Notes under the pieces: model-generated
Database searches by the model: none
Told to the model about the DNA's origin: nothing
Seen by the model: only the letters and a program-made list of their open reading frames with translations
Program-made: the position numbers and the translations under genes
Part shown: one piece after another, positions 43,532 through 52,971 of the stretch
How the letters are laid out: the number at the start of each line of letters is the position of its first letter
How positions within the stretch are numbered: the stretch's first letter is position 1
Source of the DNA: Bordetella parapertussis
GTDB taxonomy: Bacteria; Pseudomonadota; Gammaproteobacteria; Burkholderiales; Burkholderiaceae_B
Direction of reading: 5' to 3'
Assembly (NCBI GenBank): GCA_945903445.1
Contig: CAMDNZ010000014.1
Location: forward strand, 1 to 64,000
DNA length: 64,000 bases

Positions 43532-43570
43532 TACCAGCCGAATACCCACCATTTACACAGGAGGCTGTCC

Positions 43571-44503
43571 ATGCCTTCAAGATCTCTGCGCAACCGCTCA
43601 CCTGTTGGCGCGACTTACCTGAGCGCCGAGCGTCACGCGCTCACCCAGAGGTTGAATGAATTGCTGCCGCAACCCGGGGGCCAACGCGACATGGTGGCCG
43701 TCGCCATGCGCGACGCTGCGCTGGCGCCGGGCAAGCGAGTGCGGCCTTTGTTGCTGATGCTGGCTGCACGCGACCTGGGATGCGAGGCAGCAGGCGTGCT
43801 CGATTTAGCCGCAGCGATCGAGATGGTGCATGCCGCCTCCCTGGTCCTGGACGACATGCCTTGTATGGACGATGCGGCCATGCGACGCGGACAGCCCGCA
43901 ACCCATCGGCAGTTCGGTGAAGACGTCGCGATTCTGTCAGCCGTGGCCTTGCTGAGCCGTGCGTTCGGAGTGGTCGCCGTTGCCGGGGGGTTGACGCCGG
44001 AACAACGCGGTCGAGCCGTGGCGGTGCTGTCCGACGCGGTAGGCGACCAGGGACTGGTCATGGGCCAGTATATGGATCTGCGCGAAGGCGCTGCGCAGCG
44101 CTCGGCGCAGTCGATTGCAACGGCGAATGAATTGAAGACCAGTGCCTTGTTCAAAGCCTCGCTGGAATTGGCGGCCATCGTCGCCAGTGCGGGAGAAGAA
44201 GAGGCGGCACGCCTGCGCGCGTGTGCGACCGAGTTGGGACAGGCGTTTCAATTAGCCGACGATCTGTTGGATGTTGGCCATACGGATCCGGCGGCGACGG
44301 GAAAAGATATTGGCCAGGATCGGGGGAAATCGACCTTGGTGGCGGTATTGGGCGATGCGGAAGCGCGCCGTCGTTTGAATGCCCACATGACACGCGCAGA
44401 CGGGTATTTGGCGGAAGTGGGCGGTGTGCGTTCCGCGACTCGCGCTTTTATCGCCTCGCTGATGTCGGTCAGGCCGCCCATGCCTGAGAAAGTGGCGGCC
44501 TGA
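43571..44503 (+). CDS. crtE: Geranylgeranyl diphosphate synthase
   Basis: 310 residues of the trans-prenyltransferase family. First aspartate-rich motif LDDMPCMDDAAMRRG (about residue 95), GKRVRPLLLML before it, and the second motif FQLADDLLDVGH. Four residues between the Asp pairs (DDMPCMDD) is the usual bacterial CrtE/IspA type. It makes GGPP for CrtB. Ribosome binding site AGGAGG is 7 bases before ATG 43571. Unlike Pantoea, crtE is transcribed divergently from crtX. The last ten codons (MSVRPPMPEKVAA end) sit in a hairpin resembling a GST-gene terminator, suggesting a replaced C-terminus. Confidence 0.93.
   Translation: MPSRSLRNRSPVGATYLSAERHALTQRLNELLPQPGGQRDMVAVAMRDAALAPGKRVRPLLLMLAARDLGCEAAGVLDLAAAIEMVHAASLVLDDMPCMDDAAMRRGQPATHRQFGEDVAILSAVALLSRAFGVVAVAGGLTPEQRGRAVAVLSDAVGDQGLVMGQYMDLREGAAQRSAQSIATANELKTSALFKASLELAAIVASAGEEEAARLRACATELGQAFQLADDLLDVGHTDPAATGKDIGQDRGKSTLVAVLGDAEARRRLNAHMTRADGYLAEVGGVRSATRAFIASLMSVRPPMPEKVAA
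44471..44501. terminator. Hairpin inside the crtE 3' end, shared with convergent GST gene
   Basis: AGGCCGCC (44471-44478) pairs perfectly with GGCGGCCT (44494-44501) across 15 bases, ending on the crtE stop codon. The same two arms bound the terminator of the neighbouring GST gene at 45207-45238. It lies 33 bases past the stop of the nearer GST gene on the minus strand; a T-run is lacking, so termination strength is doubtful. Confidence 0.5.
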
Positions 44504-44533
44504 ACTGAGAAGCGGCTTCGGCTCGACCGCGGA

Positions 44534-45139
44534 TCAGATCAGCCCCTCCGCCTTTAGCGCAGCCTGTACTGCAGGACGGGCCATCGCCCGTTCCATGAAC
44601 GCTTGCAGATTGACTAGGCCATCTAGTGCTGGCCCTACTTCCTTGGTCCAGTTGGCAACGACGAACAGATAGGCGTCGGCCACGGTGAATGCCGCGCCAG
44701 TCAAGTAATCGCGCCCATCTAATTGGCGATCGACCCATTCGAACTTCTTACGTAGGTTGATCAGCGCAGCGGCTCTCGCTTCGTCCGTGACTCCCGGGGT
44801 AAACATCGGCGCGAACGACTTGTGCAACTCTGACGCAATGTAGTTCTGCCACTCCATCACTCGATAGCGCGCCATGGAGCCAGCCGCCGGGGCGAGTTGG
44901 GTCGCGTTGGCTCGGTCGGCGATGTATTGAGCAATGATTGCGCCTTCGCTCAATGTCGATCCGTCATCTAAGACCAACAGAGGCACTTGACCCTTCGGGG
45001 TAATGGCGTAGAAGTCTTCACCCGCTTCGGTGCGGTGCTGCTCCAGATCCACTTTCAACAGATCTATTCGAGCGGCAGCCTCGCGCACGACGATATGAGG
45101 AACCAGGGAGCATGCACCTGGGGAATAGTAGAGCTTCAT
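44534..45139 (-). CDS. Glutathione S-transferase, beta-class-like (copy 1)
   Basis: 201 residues. Thioredoxin-like N-terminal domain with MKLYYSPGACSLVPHIVVREA (Cys10 in the beta-class position), VPLLVLDDGSTLSEGAIIAQYIAD for glutathione binding, and an all-helical C-terminal domain with FTVADAYLFVV. It conjugates or reduces electrophiles in the cytoplasm. ATG 45139 is the family start. It is a clear tandem paralogue of the next GST upstream, near-identical in the N-terminal 80 residues, and its 3' flank is also similar. Confidence 0.9.
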   Translation of the reverse strand: MKLYYSPGACSLVPHIVVREAAARIDLLKVDLEQHRTEAGEDFYAITPKGQVPLLVLDDGSTLSEGAIIAQYIADRANATQLAPAAGSMARYRVMEWQNYIASELHKSFAPMFTPGVTDEARAAALINLRKKFEWVDRQLDGRDYLTGAAFTVADAYLFVVANWTKEVGPALDGLVNLQAFMERAMARPAVQAALKAEGLI

Positions 45140-45201
45140 GATTGCCTCCATTGGATTGGAATCGAGCACTCTACGGGCTGGATGCCTACCAACTGAGACT
45201 T

Positions 45202-45238
45202 AACAAAGGCCGCCGACCCAAAAACGGGTGGGCGGCCT
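45202..45238 (-). terminator. Terminator of GST copy 2
   Basis: A 13-bp stem with one mismatch (45207-45219 with 45226-45238, arms AGGCCGCCGACCC and GGGTGGGCGGCCT) and a 6-nt loop, followed on the minus strand by TTGTT. It lies 32 bases past the copy 2 stop. Confidence 0.7.
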
Positions 45239-45270
45239 GAACGGGCAAGAGGCGGTGGCCCGATCGAGGA

Positions 45271-45876
45271 TTAGGCTAGCCCTTCCGCGTTGAGCGCAGC
45301 CTGCACGGCAGGACGAGCGGCTACACGAACAAGAAACGCTTGCAGGTGAGCCAGATGATCCAGCGATGGACCGACTTTCTTGGCCCAAGCCGCCACGACG
45401 AACAGGTAGGCGTCGGCGATGGTGAAGTCGGCACCCGTCAAATACTCGCGACCTGCCAGTTGGCCGTCGACCCATTCGAACTTTTTGGTCAGAACAGTCA
45501 ACGCCGTGGCCTTGACGCTATCGGGCGTGTCGGGCTTGAACAACGGCGAGAACGACTTGTGAAGTTCGGACGTGATGTAGTTCTGCCATTCCATCACGCG
45601 ATAGCGCGCCATCGACCCCGCAGCGGGGGCCAATGTGGTGGCCTTGGCCTGATCGGCGATGTATTGCGCAATGACCGGACCTTCGCTCAAGGTCGATCCA
45701 TCGTCCAACACCAGCAGCGGCACCTGGCCCTTGGGGTTGATCGCGTAGTAATCGTCGCCCGCTTCGGTGCGATGCTGTTTCAGATCCACTTTCAACAGAT
45801 CGACCTGGGCGGCCGTTTCGCGCACCACGATATGCGGAACCAGGGAGCATGCGCCGGGGGAGAAATAAAGCTTCAT
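45271..45876 (-). CDS. Glutathione S-transferase, beta-class-like (copy 2)
   Basis: 201 residues with the same architecture as the neighbouring copy: MKLYFSPGACSLVPHIVVRE, LDDGSTLSEGPVIAQYIAD, and C-terminal FTIADAYLFVVAAWAKK. Most differences between the two lie in the C-terminal, electrophile-binding domain, fitting diverged substrate range after duplication. It has its own terminator before copy 1, so the two can be expressed separately. A GTAAGAGG-like ribosome binding stretch precedes the ATG on the minus strand. Confidence 0.9.
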   Translation of the reverse strand: MKLYFSPGACSLVPHIVVRETAAQVDLLKVDLKQHRTEAGDDYYAINPKGQVPLLVLDDGSTLSEGPVIAQYIADQAKATTLAPAAGSMARYRVMEWQNYITSELHKSFSPLFKPDTPDSVKATALTVLTKKFEWVDGQLAGREYLTGADFTIADAYLFVVAAWAKKVGPSLDHLAHLQAFLVRVAARPAVQAALNAEGLA

Positions 45877-46024
45877 GGAATGCCTCTTACGGGTTGGAGT
45901 GAGGTCATTCTAGCGGTGTTGATTGACAGCACGCTGAGCTGAAAAGCCCATCTGCATGTACCAGATGAGCCTATCTTTGAATCGCGCTGTTGTCCGAAGG
46001 GGCGGCGGCGACCAGGGCTTCGTG

Positions 46025-46367
46025 ATGGGTCAATACAGCAAGCCTGCGCCAACAGCTCAGCGAAGCCGGCGTTGCCAACGGCGTGACGCTCCTGGTCCAT
46101 ACTTCGCTGAGCAGCATGGGCTGGGTGGCAGGCGGGCCGGTAGCGGTCATCGAAGCCCTCATCGAGTCGGTTGGCGCCAATGGCACGGTTGTGATGCCGA
46201 CACACACCATGCACCTGACCGACCCCGGAAGCTGGCAATCTCCGGCCGAGCGTGGCGAAACGCAGCCCTTCATGGCCGGGCAGGCCGCCAGCACGCTTGT
46301 TTCTTCGCGGACGCTGGTCGATCGTGCCGTCCAAGCGTGGATCGGACAACCGCTACCCGCACCATAA
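46025..46367 (+). pseudogene. Aminoglycoside 3-N-acetyltransferase (AAC(3) family) remnant
   Basis: From 46029 the frame reads VNTASLRQQLSEAGV, then LLVHTSLSSMGWVAGGP and GTVVMPTHTMHLTDP, the N-terminus of AAC(3)-type acetyltransferases. The natural start ATG at 46025-46027 is out of frame by one G (run GGG at 46027-46029), and the true frame is closed by TGA at 46023. After SWQSPAE the central 150 or so residues are missing; the frame resumes at a C-terminal-like piece, STLVSSRTLVDRAVQAWIG, and stops at 46367. A full AAC(3) has about 260 residues, so this copy cannot be active. It may be translated from GTG 46083 as a 94-residue fragment. Confidence 0.75.
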
Positions 46368-46390
46368 AAAAACCGCTCGGCAAGTGAGCG
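46366..46390 (-). terminator. Rho-independent terminator for the YaiI-like gene
   Basis: On the minus strand CGCTC-ACTTGCC-GAGCG is followed by G and seven T residues (46366-46372 as A on the plus strand). It is about 75 bases past the YaiI-like stop. Confidence 0.6.
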
Positions 46391-46465
46391 TCCGTACGAA
46401 AAGCGGCACTTGGAGCGGCGCGTCGGGCGTGCAGTCCGTCCCGGACCGCAGGAAGCGCGTTCGTA

Positions 46466-46933
46466 TCACTGTGCTTGTTTATTGGCTCGGGCATACCGCG
46501 CCAGCAGCGAGTCGAGCCGATTGGCAAACGCCTTGCGATCGGCTTGGCTAAACGAAGCAGGGCCACCGATATCGACACCAGAGGCCCGTAGCTCTTCCAT
46601 CATGTCGCGCATGGTCAGACGCTCGCGGATAGTTTCGGGCGAGTAACTTTCTCCTCGCGGATTAAGTGCCATCGCGCCCTTGGCCAAAACGTCGGCCGCC
46701 AGCGGTATGTCTGCGGTAATCACCAGATCGCCTGCGGCAGCATACTCGGTGATGTGTGCGTCGGCCACGTCAAAACCGCGTGGCACCTGCACGGCACGGA
46801 TCAGTGGCGAAGGCGGCGTGCGCAGCATCTGATTGGCCACCAGCGTCAGCGGCACCTGCCAACGCTGCGCCGCGCGAAACAGGATGTCTTTGATGACGGC
46901 GGGACAGGCGTCGGCGTCGACCCAGATATTCAT
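46466..46933 (-). CDS. YaiI/YqxD family (UPF0178, DUF188) protein
   Basis: 155 residues with the family's opening [16 protein letters not shown], central [29 protein letters not shown] and [16 protein letters not shown]. The aspartate-rich layout suggests a PIN-like metal-dependent fold, but no activity has been established for the family. It is a standalone gene downstream of ssb, separated from it by the ssb terminator. Confidence 0.9.
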   Translation of the reverse strand: MNIWVDADACPAVIKDILFRAAQRWQVPLTLVANQMLRTPPSPLIRAVQVPRGFDVADAHITEYAAAGDLVITADIPLAADVLAKGAMALNPRGESYSPETIRERLTMRDMMEELRASGVDIGGPASFSQADRKAFANRLDSLLARYARANKQAQ

Positions 46934-46953
46934 GAATAGTCAGGATGTTGGAT

Positions 46954-46989
46954 AAGAAAACGGCCTGTTCCCCAAAAGGGAAGCAGGCC
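46954..46989 (-). terminator. Rho-independent terminator of ssb
   Basis: Arms GGCCTG (46962-46967) and CAGGCC (46984-46989) extend inward with TTCCC/GGGAA around an AAAA loop; on the minus strand the hairpin is followed by GTTTTCTT. It lies 29 bases past the ssb stop. Confidence 0.75.
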
Positions 46990-47017
46990 CACATCGCAAA
47001 GGCAATGCTCCGTTTGA

Positions 47018-47530
47018 TTAGAACGGAATATCGTCATCCATGTCCGACAAATTAGCCGGATTGTTTTGAGCCGGCGCAGCACGCTGCGGTGCCGGGCGCG
47101 AAGCCGGTGCCGCACGAGGCGCACGCTGCTGCTGAGGCGCGTCATCATACCCGCCACCGCCACCATAACCACCGCCACCCCCATCGCCACCCTCACGTCC
47201 GCCCAGCATCTGCATCTGATCGGCCACGATCTCGGTGCTATAGCGATCGGCGCCCGTATCCTTATCCTGCCACTTACGCGTCTTCAGGCGGCCCTCGATA
47301 TACACCGGACGGCCTTTCTTGAGGTATTCGCCAGCGATTTCAGCCAAGCGGTTGTACATCACCACGCGATGCCATTCGGTCTCTTCGCGCTTCTCGCCCG
47401 AGTTTTTATCTTTCCACTGCGACGTGGTGGCCAGCGACAGATTGCAGATCGCGCTGCCCTCAGGGCTATAGCGCACTTCCGGATCGCGGCCCAGATTGCC
47501 CACGAGGATGACTTTATTGACCGATGCCAT
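47018..47530 (-). CDS. ssb: Single-stranded DNA-binding protein
   Basis: 170 residues. OB-fold at 1-110 ([21 protein letters not shown], then [21 protein letters not shown]), a Gly-rich linker ([17 protein letters not shown]), a Pro/Ala/Arg stretch, and the acidic tip DMDDDIPF that binds partner proteins. It coats single-stranded DNA in replication and repair. ATG 47530 is the standard start; the open frame to 47596 is unrelated. uvrA lies upstream beyond an MFS gene, close to the familiar ssb-uvrA neighbourhood. Confidence 0.97.
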   Translation of the reverse strand: MASVNKVILVGNLGRDPEVRYSPEGSAICNLSLATTSQWKDKNSGEKREETEWHRVVMYNRLAEIAGEYLKKGRPVYIEGRLKTRKWQDKDTGADRYSTEIVADQMQMLGGREGGDGGGGGYGGGGGYDDAPQQQRAPRAAPASRPAPQRAAPAQNNPANLSDMDDDIPF

Positions 47531-47632
47531 ATGCGATCTCCATAAAACAGCATTATCGTTGATTCGGCCCCACCCCTCAAAGCGGGTGTTGACCATGAAT
47601 GTCTCACTTTCGGGCGACCCATCGCCCTGCCC

Positions 47633-48814
47633 CTAGGGCAAAGGCCGCAACGCCCAGGTCACAACCAACCACACGACCGCCAGAATACCCGCCGCGGTAA
47701 ATACCAGCGTCGCGCCGCCATGACCCAGCAGCCAGCCGCCCACCGCGCCGCCGACGAACAAGCCGGCGGCTTGCGCGGTGTTGTAAAACCCCAGCGCCAA
47801 CCCGCGATGCGACGCCGGAGCCACCCGCGATACCAAAGAAGGCTGCAAGGCTTCCAGCACATTGAACGCCACGAAAAACAGCGTCAAGCAGACGACCAGC
47901 GGATAAAACGCCCGGGTCGACGCCGCCATGGCAAATAACACCACGGCCAATCCCAATACGGTATAGCGCAGCGCCTGCCGATGCGCGCGATGCCGTTCGG
48001 CCCAGAACACCACCGGCACCATCAGCACGAACGACAGCAGAATCACCGGCAAATACACCCGCCACAAATCCTGCGCTTGCAGTCCGCCCAGCACGCCCAG
48101 CAAGCGGGGCACCGACACGAACAAGGCCACCTGCACTAGATGCAGCACGAACACGCCGATGTTCAGCCGCCACAAATCCACATGCGTCCACACCACCCGG
48201 GGGCTGACCCGCATGCTGCGCGCATCGCTACGCGGCACCACAGGCACCAGAAAGCACGCCACGCCAACGCAAGCGACGCCCAGGGCGGCAATCGTCCAAA
48301 ACAAGGCCGCCAGCCCGCCCCACCCCACAATCAAGGGCGACAGTACCAGCGACAGCGCGAACGACAGGCCGATCGACCCACCCACCATCGCCATGGCACG
48401 GGTGCGAACCTCGTCACGCGTGGCATCGGCCAACCAGGCGGTCACAGCGGCCGAAATCGCGCCAGCTCCCTGGATGGCGCGCCCGATGGTCACCCAAAAC
48501 ACATCGTCCGCCAGCGCACAGACGACACTACCGAGTACAAACAACAACAATCCAAACACGACCACCGGACGGCGGCCCCAGCGGTCCGATGCCAAGCCAA
48601 AGGGAATCTGCATGACCGCCTGGGTCAGGCCATAGATACCCAGTGCCAAGCCGACCCGCGCCGGATCGTCGCCCCCCACCAGCCCCAGCGCCGCTACGGC
48701 GAACACGGGCAGCAGCAGAAACAGGCCCAGCATTCGACAGGCGAACAACGAGGCCAGCGCGACGCTCGCACGGCGCTCTACGGCGTTGAGCTTGAGTTTC
48801 GATTCAACCGACAT
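47633..48814 (-). CDS. MFS transporter, 12 membrane helices
   Basis: 393 residues. Loop 2-3 carries the MFS motif GLASDRWGRRPVVVFG; helix 4 region has RAIQGAGAISAAVTAWLAD. The overall layout suits a DHA1-type drug exporter. It sits between ssb and uvrA, a position such an MFS gene keeps in several Burkholderiales and other proteobacteria. Whether it is cotranscribed with ssb, 103 bases downstream, is unclear. Substrate unknown. Confidence 0.85.
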   Translation of the reverse strand: MSVESKLKLNAVERRASVALASLFACRMLGLFLLLPVFAVAALGLVGGDDPARVGLALGIYGLTQAVMQIPFGLASDRWGRRPVVVFGLLLFVLGSVVCALADDVFWVTIGRAIQGAGAISAAVTAWLADATRDEVRTRAMAMVGGSIGLSFALSLVLSPLIVGWGGLAALFWTIAALGVACVGVACFLVPVVPRSDARSMRVSPRVVWTHVDLWRLNIGVFVLHLVQVALFVSVPRLLGVLGGLQAQDLWRVYLPVILLSFVLMVPVVFWAERHRAHRQALRYTVLGLAVVLFAMAASTRAFYPLVVCLTLFFVAFNVLEALQPSLVSRVAPASHRGLALGFYNTAQAAGLFVGGAVGGWLLGHGGATLVFTAAGILAVVWLVVTWALRPLP

Positions 48815-48885
48815 GCGGGAATGGGGGACGGGACATAACGGGCAACAGGGGCGCTCTGGTCAGGGGGCGCCTATATAAGTAAGCA

Positions 48886-48914
48886 CTGCCGGATAAGGTA
48901 CGGCGCGCTATAGT
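48886..48914 (+). promoter_or_regulatory. Possible promoter for uvrA
   Basis: TATAGT (48909-48914) with CTGCCG (48886-48891) 17 bases upstream precedes the uvrA ATG by 32 bases. I looked for a LexA box of the CTGT-N8-ACAG type between 48815 and 48946 and saw none. Confidence 0.35.
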
Positions 48915-48946
48915 ACCAAGTTGGCCTGTGGAATTGCTTAAAGACG

Positions 48947-51835
48947 ATGGACGCGATTCGAATCCGGGGTGCGCGCACCCACAATCTCAAGAACGTCTCG
49001 ATCGAGCTGCCCCGACACAAGCTGGTGGTCATCACCGGCTTGTCCGGCTCGGGCAAGTCGTCGCTGGCGTTCGATACGCTATACGCGGAAGGCCAGCGAC
49101 GCTACGTCGAAAGCCTCTCAGCCTATGCGCGTCAGTTCTTGCAACTGATGGACAAACCGGATGTCGATCTGATCGAGGGCTTGTCCCCTGCCATCGCCAT
49201 CGAGCAAAAATCTGCCGGCCACAACCCGCGCTCGACCGTCGGCACCATCACCGAAGTTCATGATTATCTTCGCTTGCTGTATGCCCGGGTGGGCACGCCC
49301 TACTGCCCCACACATGCCCTGCCCTTGCAGGCGCAAAGCGTCAGCCAGATGGTCGATGCCGTCATGGCTTGGCCCGAAGGCACCCGGCTGGCGATTCTGG
49401 CCCCTTTGGCGCGTGCCCGCAAAGGCACCTTCGAAGACGAGCGCGCCAGCTTGCAGGCGCAGGGTTATATCCGCTTGCGCGTCGACGGCGAAATGGTCGA
49501 ACTGGACGGCTTGGCGCCCTTGGCCAAGCAAGAGAAACACGACATCGACGTCGTGCTGGACCGCCTGCGCGTCAAACCCGAAAGCAAGCAACGTCTGGCC
49601 GAAAGCTTCGAGACAGCACTGCAATTGTCGGGCGGCCGGGTGATCGCGCTGGACATGGACAGCGAACGAGAGCATGTCTTTTCCAGCAAGTACGCCTGTC
49701 CAGAATGCGGCCACAGCCTGCCCGAACTCGAACCCCGCCTATTCAGCTTCAACAACCCAATGGGCGCGTGCAATAGCTGCGACGGCTTGGGCCACGTCGA
49801 TTTTTTCGATCCGAAGCGCGTGGTGGCATTCCCCGAGCTCAGCCTGGCATCGGGCGCCATCCGCGGCTGGGATCGTCGCAACGCTTTCACCTACAGTTTG
49901 TTGTCCAGTCTGGCCACGCACTACGAATTCGACATCGAAGTGCCCTACGACACCTTGCCCGACGACGTACGCCAGAAGGTGTTGTACGGCTCGGGAGAAG
50001 AGTCCATCGCCTTTTTCTATCTCAACGAAAAGGGCAAGAGCACAATCAAGAAACACCCGTTCGAGGGCATTATTCCCAACCTCGAACGGCGCTGGCGCGA
50101 AACCGATTCGGTCGCCGTGCGCGAAGAACTGGGTAAGTACCGCAGCAACCAGGTCTGTCCTGCCTGCCAAGGTTCGCGTCTGTGCGAAGACGCCCGTCAT
50201 GTGCTGATAGGCACCGAGGCGCGTGGCGTGGGCGAGCGCCACGGCCGGGCCATCTACGAAGTCGAGGCGATGTCGCTGGCCGACTGCCTGGCCTGGTTCC
50301 AGGCGCTGCGCCTGACAGGCGCCAAGCAAGAGATCGCAGAGCGTATCGTGCGCGAGATCGAAGCGCGTCTGAGCTTTCTGAACAACGTCGGCCTGAACTA
50401 CCTGTCGCTGGATCGCAGCGCCGACACCATTTCGGGCGGCGAAGCGCAACGCATCCGTCTGGCCAGCCAGATCGGCTCGGGCCTGACCGGCGTCATGTAT
50501 GTGCTGGACGAACCGTCCATCGGCCTGCATCAACGCGACAACGATCGACTGATCGGCACCTTGCAGCACCTGCGCGATCTGGGCAACAGCGTGATCGTGG
50601 TCGAACACGACGAAGACATGATCCGCACCGCCGACTACGTCGTCGACATGGGGCCGGGTGCTGGCGAACATGGCGGCCAAGTCATCTCGCACGGCACGCC
50701 CGCACAAATCGAAGCCGACCCGAAATCGGTCACCGGCCGCTACCTGAGCGGCGCGCGCGGCATCCCGACCCCTGCCCGCCGCCCCGTGGACGACGGGCTC
50801 GACTGGTTGGTCGTCAAAGGCGCACGCGGCAACAATCTCAAATCGGTAGACCTGCGTCTGCCTGCCGGACGGCTCATCTGCATTTCGGGCGTATCGGGTT
50901 CGGGCAAGTCCACGCTGATCAACGACACCCTGGCCACGGCGGTCTCGCACGAGCTGCACAACGCGCAAACCGAACCCGCGCCTTTCGATGGCCTGGAAGG
51001 ACTACAGCACTTCGACAAGATCATCAGCGTCGATCAAAGCGCCATCGGGCGCACGCCACGCAGCAACCCGGCCACCTATACCGGTCTGTTCACCGGCATC
51101 CGCGAACTGTTCGCCGGCGTGCCCGAAGCACGCACCCGAGGCTACGAGGCAGGACGCTTCAGCTTTAACGTCAAAGGGGGACGCTGCGAGGCTTGCCAAG
51201 GCGATGGCGTGGTCAAGGTCGAGATGCATTTCCTGCCGGACATGTATGTCCCCTGCGACGTCTGCCATGGCAAGCGCTATAACCGCGAAACGCTGGAGAT
51301 CCGCTATCGCGGCCGCAACATCAGCCAAGTCTTGGATCTGACCGTTCAGCAAGCGCTGGAGTATTTTGAATCCGTACCCACCATCGCACGCAAGCTGCAC
51401 ACCCTGATGGATGTCGGCCTATCGTACCTGCGCCTGGGCCAAAGCGCGACCACGCTGTCGGGCGGTGAAGCGCAACGCGTGAAACTGTCCTTGGAGTTGT
51501 CCAAGCGCAGCACGGGCCGCACCCTGTACATCCTGGACGAGCCCACCACCGGGCTGCACTTCCACGATATCGAGTTGCTGCTGGGGGTGCTCAATCAGTT
51601 GGTCGAGGCGGGCAACACGGTGGTCATCATCGAGCACAATCTGGACGTCATCAAAACGGCCGATTGGGTGGTGGACATGGGCCCGGAAGGTGGCGACGGC
51701 GGTGGCCGCATCGTGGCCGAAGGTCCGCCCGAAGCGATCGCCGAAGCGCCCGAAAGCCACACTGGCCGCTACTTGGGCCGAGTGATGCGCGGCCCGGATG
51801 GCGCCAGGCTGACCCAACAGGTTCAGGTCAACTGA
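48947..51835 (+). CDS. uvrA: Excinuclease ABC subunit A
   Basis: 962 residues. Two ABC modules: Walker [10 protein letters not shown] near residue 30 and GVSGSGKST near 645; signatures [16 protein letters not shown] and [16 protein letters not shown]; Walker [11 protein letters not shown] and [10 protein letters not shown]. Zinc fingers CPECGH...CNSC and CEACQGDG...CDVC are intact. It recognises damaged DNA with UvrB in nucleotide excision repair. The C-terminal end overlaps the convergent dgt gene by 13 bases. Confidence 0.98.
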   Translation: MDAIRIRGARTHNLKNVSIELPRHKLVVITGLSGSGKSSLAFDTLYAEGQRRYVESLSAYARQFLQLMDKPDVDLIEGLSPAIAIEQKSAGHNPRSTVGTITEVHDYLRLLYARVGTPYCPTHALPLQAQSVSQMVDAVMAWPEGTRLAILAPLARARKGTFEDERASLQAQGYIRLRVDGEMVELDGLAPLAKQEKHDIDVVLDRLRVKPESKQRLAESFETALQLSGGRVIALDMDSEREHVFSSKYACPECGHSLPELEPRLFSFNNPMGACNSCDGLGHVDFFDPKRVVAFPELSLASGAIRGWDRRNAFTYSLLSSLATHYEFDIEVPYDTLPDDVRQKVLYGSGEESIAFFYLNEKGKSTIKKHPFEGIIPNLERRWRETDSVAVREELGKYRSNQVCPACQGSRLCEDARHVLIGTEARGVGERHGRAIYEVEAMSLADCLAWFQALRLTGAKQEIAERIVREIEARLSFLNNVGLNYLSLDRSADTISGGEAQRIRLASQIGSGLTGVMYVLDEPSIGLHQRDNDRLIGTLQHLRDLGNSVIVVEHDEDMIRTADYVVDMGPGAGEHGGQVISHGTPAQIEADPKSVTGRYLSGARGIPTPARRPVDDGLDWLVVKGARGNNLKSVDLRLPAGRLICISGVSGSGKSTLINDTLATAVSHELHNAQTEPAPFDGLEGLQHFDKIISVDQSAIGRTPRSNPATYTGLFTGIRELFAGVPEARTRGYEAGRFSFNVKGGRCEACQGDGVVKVEMHFLPDMYVPCDVCHGKRYNRETLEIRYRGRNISQVLDLTVQQALEYFESVPTIARKLHTLMDVGLSYLRLGQSATTLSGGEAQRVKLSLELSKRSTGRTLYILDEPTTGLHFHDIELLLGVLNQLVEAGNTVVIIEHNLDVIKTADWVVDMGPEGGDGGGRIVAEGPPEAIAEAPESHTGRYLGRVMRGPDGARLTQQVQVN

Positions 51836-52971
51836 GCCATGTCGAACAGGCGTTTGTGTTCGCTGATGGCGTAGCGGTCGGTCATCCCGGCGATGTAGTC
51901 GGCAATCGCACGCGCTTGCGCGACTGGAGTGTCGCGGCGGTGATCGGGTGGCAGCAGATGCGGCGCCTCTAAAAACGCAGTGAACAATTCGCGCACGATA
52001 CGGCGTGCCTTGTTCGTCATGCGCACCACCCGATAGTGCCGGTACAAGTTGTCGAACAGAAATTTCTTGAGCGCATCGGCCTCGGCCCGAATCTTGGGCG
52101 AAAAACCGATCAGCATCGGCGACGCACGCACCGCATCGGGCGAATCGGGGGCATGCTGCTCGATGCGCGCCCGACTCGTTGCCGTCAGGTCGACGACCAG
52201 CGTATTGATCATCCGACGAATGGTCTCGGACGTGGCACGACGCGTCGGCAGCTTGGCATAGCGTTCCAGCACGGCGTCGTAGTGGCGCGCGAACAGCGGC
52301 ACTTCCATCATCTGCTCACGTGTCAACAGCCCCGAGCGCAAACCATCGTCGATGTCGTGATTGTTGTAGGCGATTTCGTCGGCCAGGTTGGCGAGCTGCG
52401 CTTCCAGCGAGGGTTGGGTTCGATCCAGAAAGCGCTGCCCTATCGCGCCCAACTCGCGGGCATGCCTGACCGAGCAATGCTTGAGAATGCCCTCGCGCGT
52501 CTCGAAACACAGATTCAATCCGTCGAACGCGGCGTAACGCTCTTCCAAAGTGTCGACCACCCGCAAGCTTTGCAGATTGTGCTCGAAGCCGCCGGCCATA
52601 GGCGTGCGCGCTCGCATGCACTCGTTGAGTTCGTCCTGGCCGGCATGACCGAAGGGCGTATGCCCCAGATCGTGCGCCAGCGAAATGGCTTCGGTCAGAT
52701 CTTCGTGCAGGCCCAGGTTGCGCGCCACGGTACGTGCGATCTGAGCGACCTCCAGGCTGTGCGTCAAACGAGTACGGAAAAGATCGCCCTCGTGATTCAC
52801 GAACACCTGAGTCTTGTATTCCAGCCGTCGAAACGCACCGGAGTGAATGATGCGATCGCGGTCGCGCTGAAACTCACTGCGCCCCTCGGGCGGGGCCTCC
52901 TGGTGCATACGACCGCGCGAGCGTGCAGGATCGCATGCATAAGGTGCGAGTACCGCAAGCGCTGTCGTCAT
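51823..52971 (-). CDS. dgt: Deoxyguanosinetriphosphate triphosphohydrolase-like protein
   Basis: 382 residues of the HD-domain dNTPase family: [23 protein letters not shown] near the start is spread over residues 19-41, then [16 protein letters not shown] and [15 protein letters not shown] with the metal-binding His and Asp residues. Such enzymes hydrolyse dGTP and other dNTPs to deoxynucleosides and triphosphate. Its ATG overlaps the aroB stop (ATGA), forming an aroK-aroB-dgt operon as in other betaproteobacteria. Confidence 0.93.
   Translation of the reverse strand: MTTALAVLAPYACDPARSRGRMHQEAPPEGRSEFQRDRDRIIHSGAFRRLEYKTQVFVNHEGDLFRTRLTHSLEVAQIARTVARNLGLHEDLTEAISLAHDLGHTPFGHAGQDELNECMRARTPMAGGFEHNLQSLRVVDTLEERYAAFDGLNLCFETREGILKHCSVRHARELGAIGQRFLDRTQPSLEAQLANLADEIAYNNHDIDDGLRSGLLTREQMMEVPLFARHYDAVLERYAKLPTRRATSETIRRMINTLVVDLTATSRARIEQHAPDSPDAVRASPMLIGFSPKIRAEADALKKFLFDNLYRHYRVVRMTNKARRIVRELFTAFLEAPHLLPPDHRRDTPVAQARAIADYIAGMTDRYAISEHKRLFDMAQLT

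Noticed and set aside
45873..46349. Minus-strand open frame of 158 codons across the AAC(3) remnant
   Set aside because: Arg/Pro-rich shadow; the plus strand shows AAC(3)-like residues in frame.
48815..48946. LexA-type SOS box upstream of uvrA
   Set aside because: No CTG-N10-CAG match with the right core was visible.
49739..50968. Minus-strand open frame of 409 codons inside uvrA
   Set aside because: Antisense shadow of the uvrA coding sequence, no domain seen.
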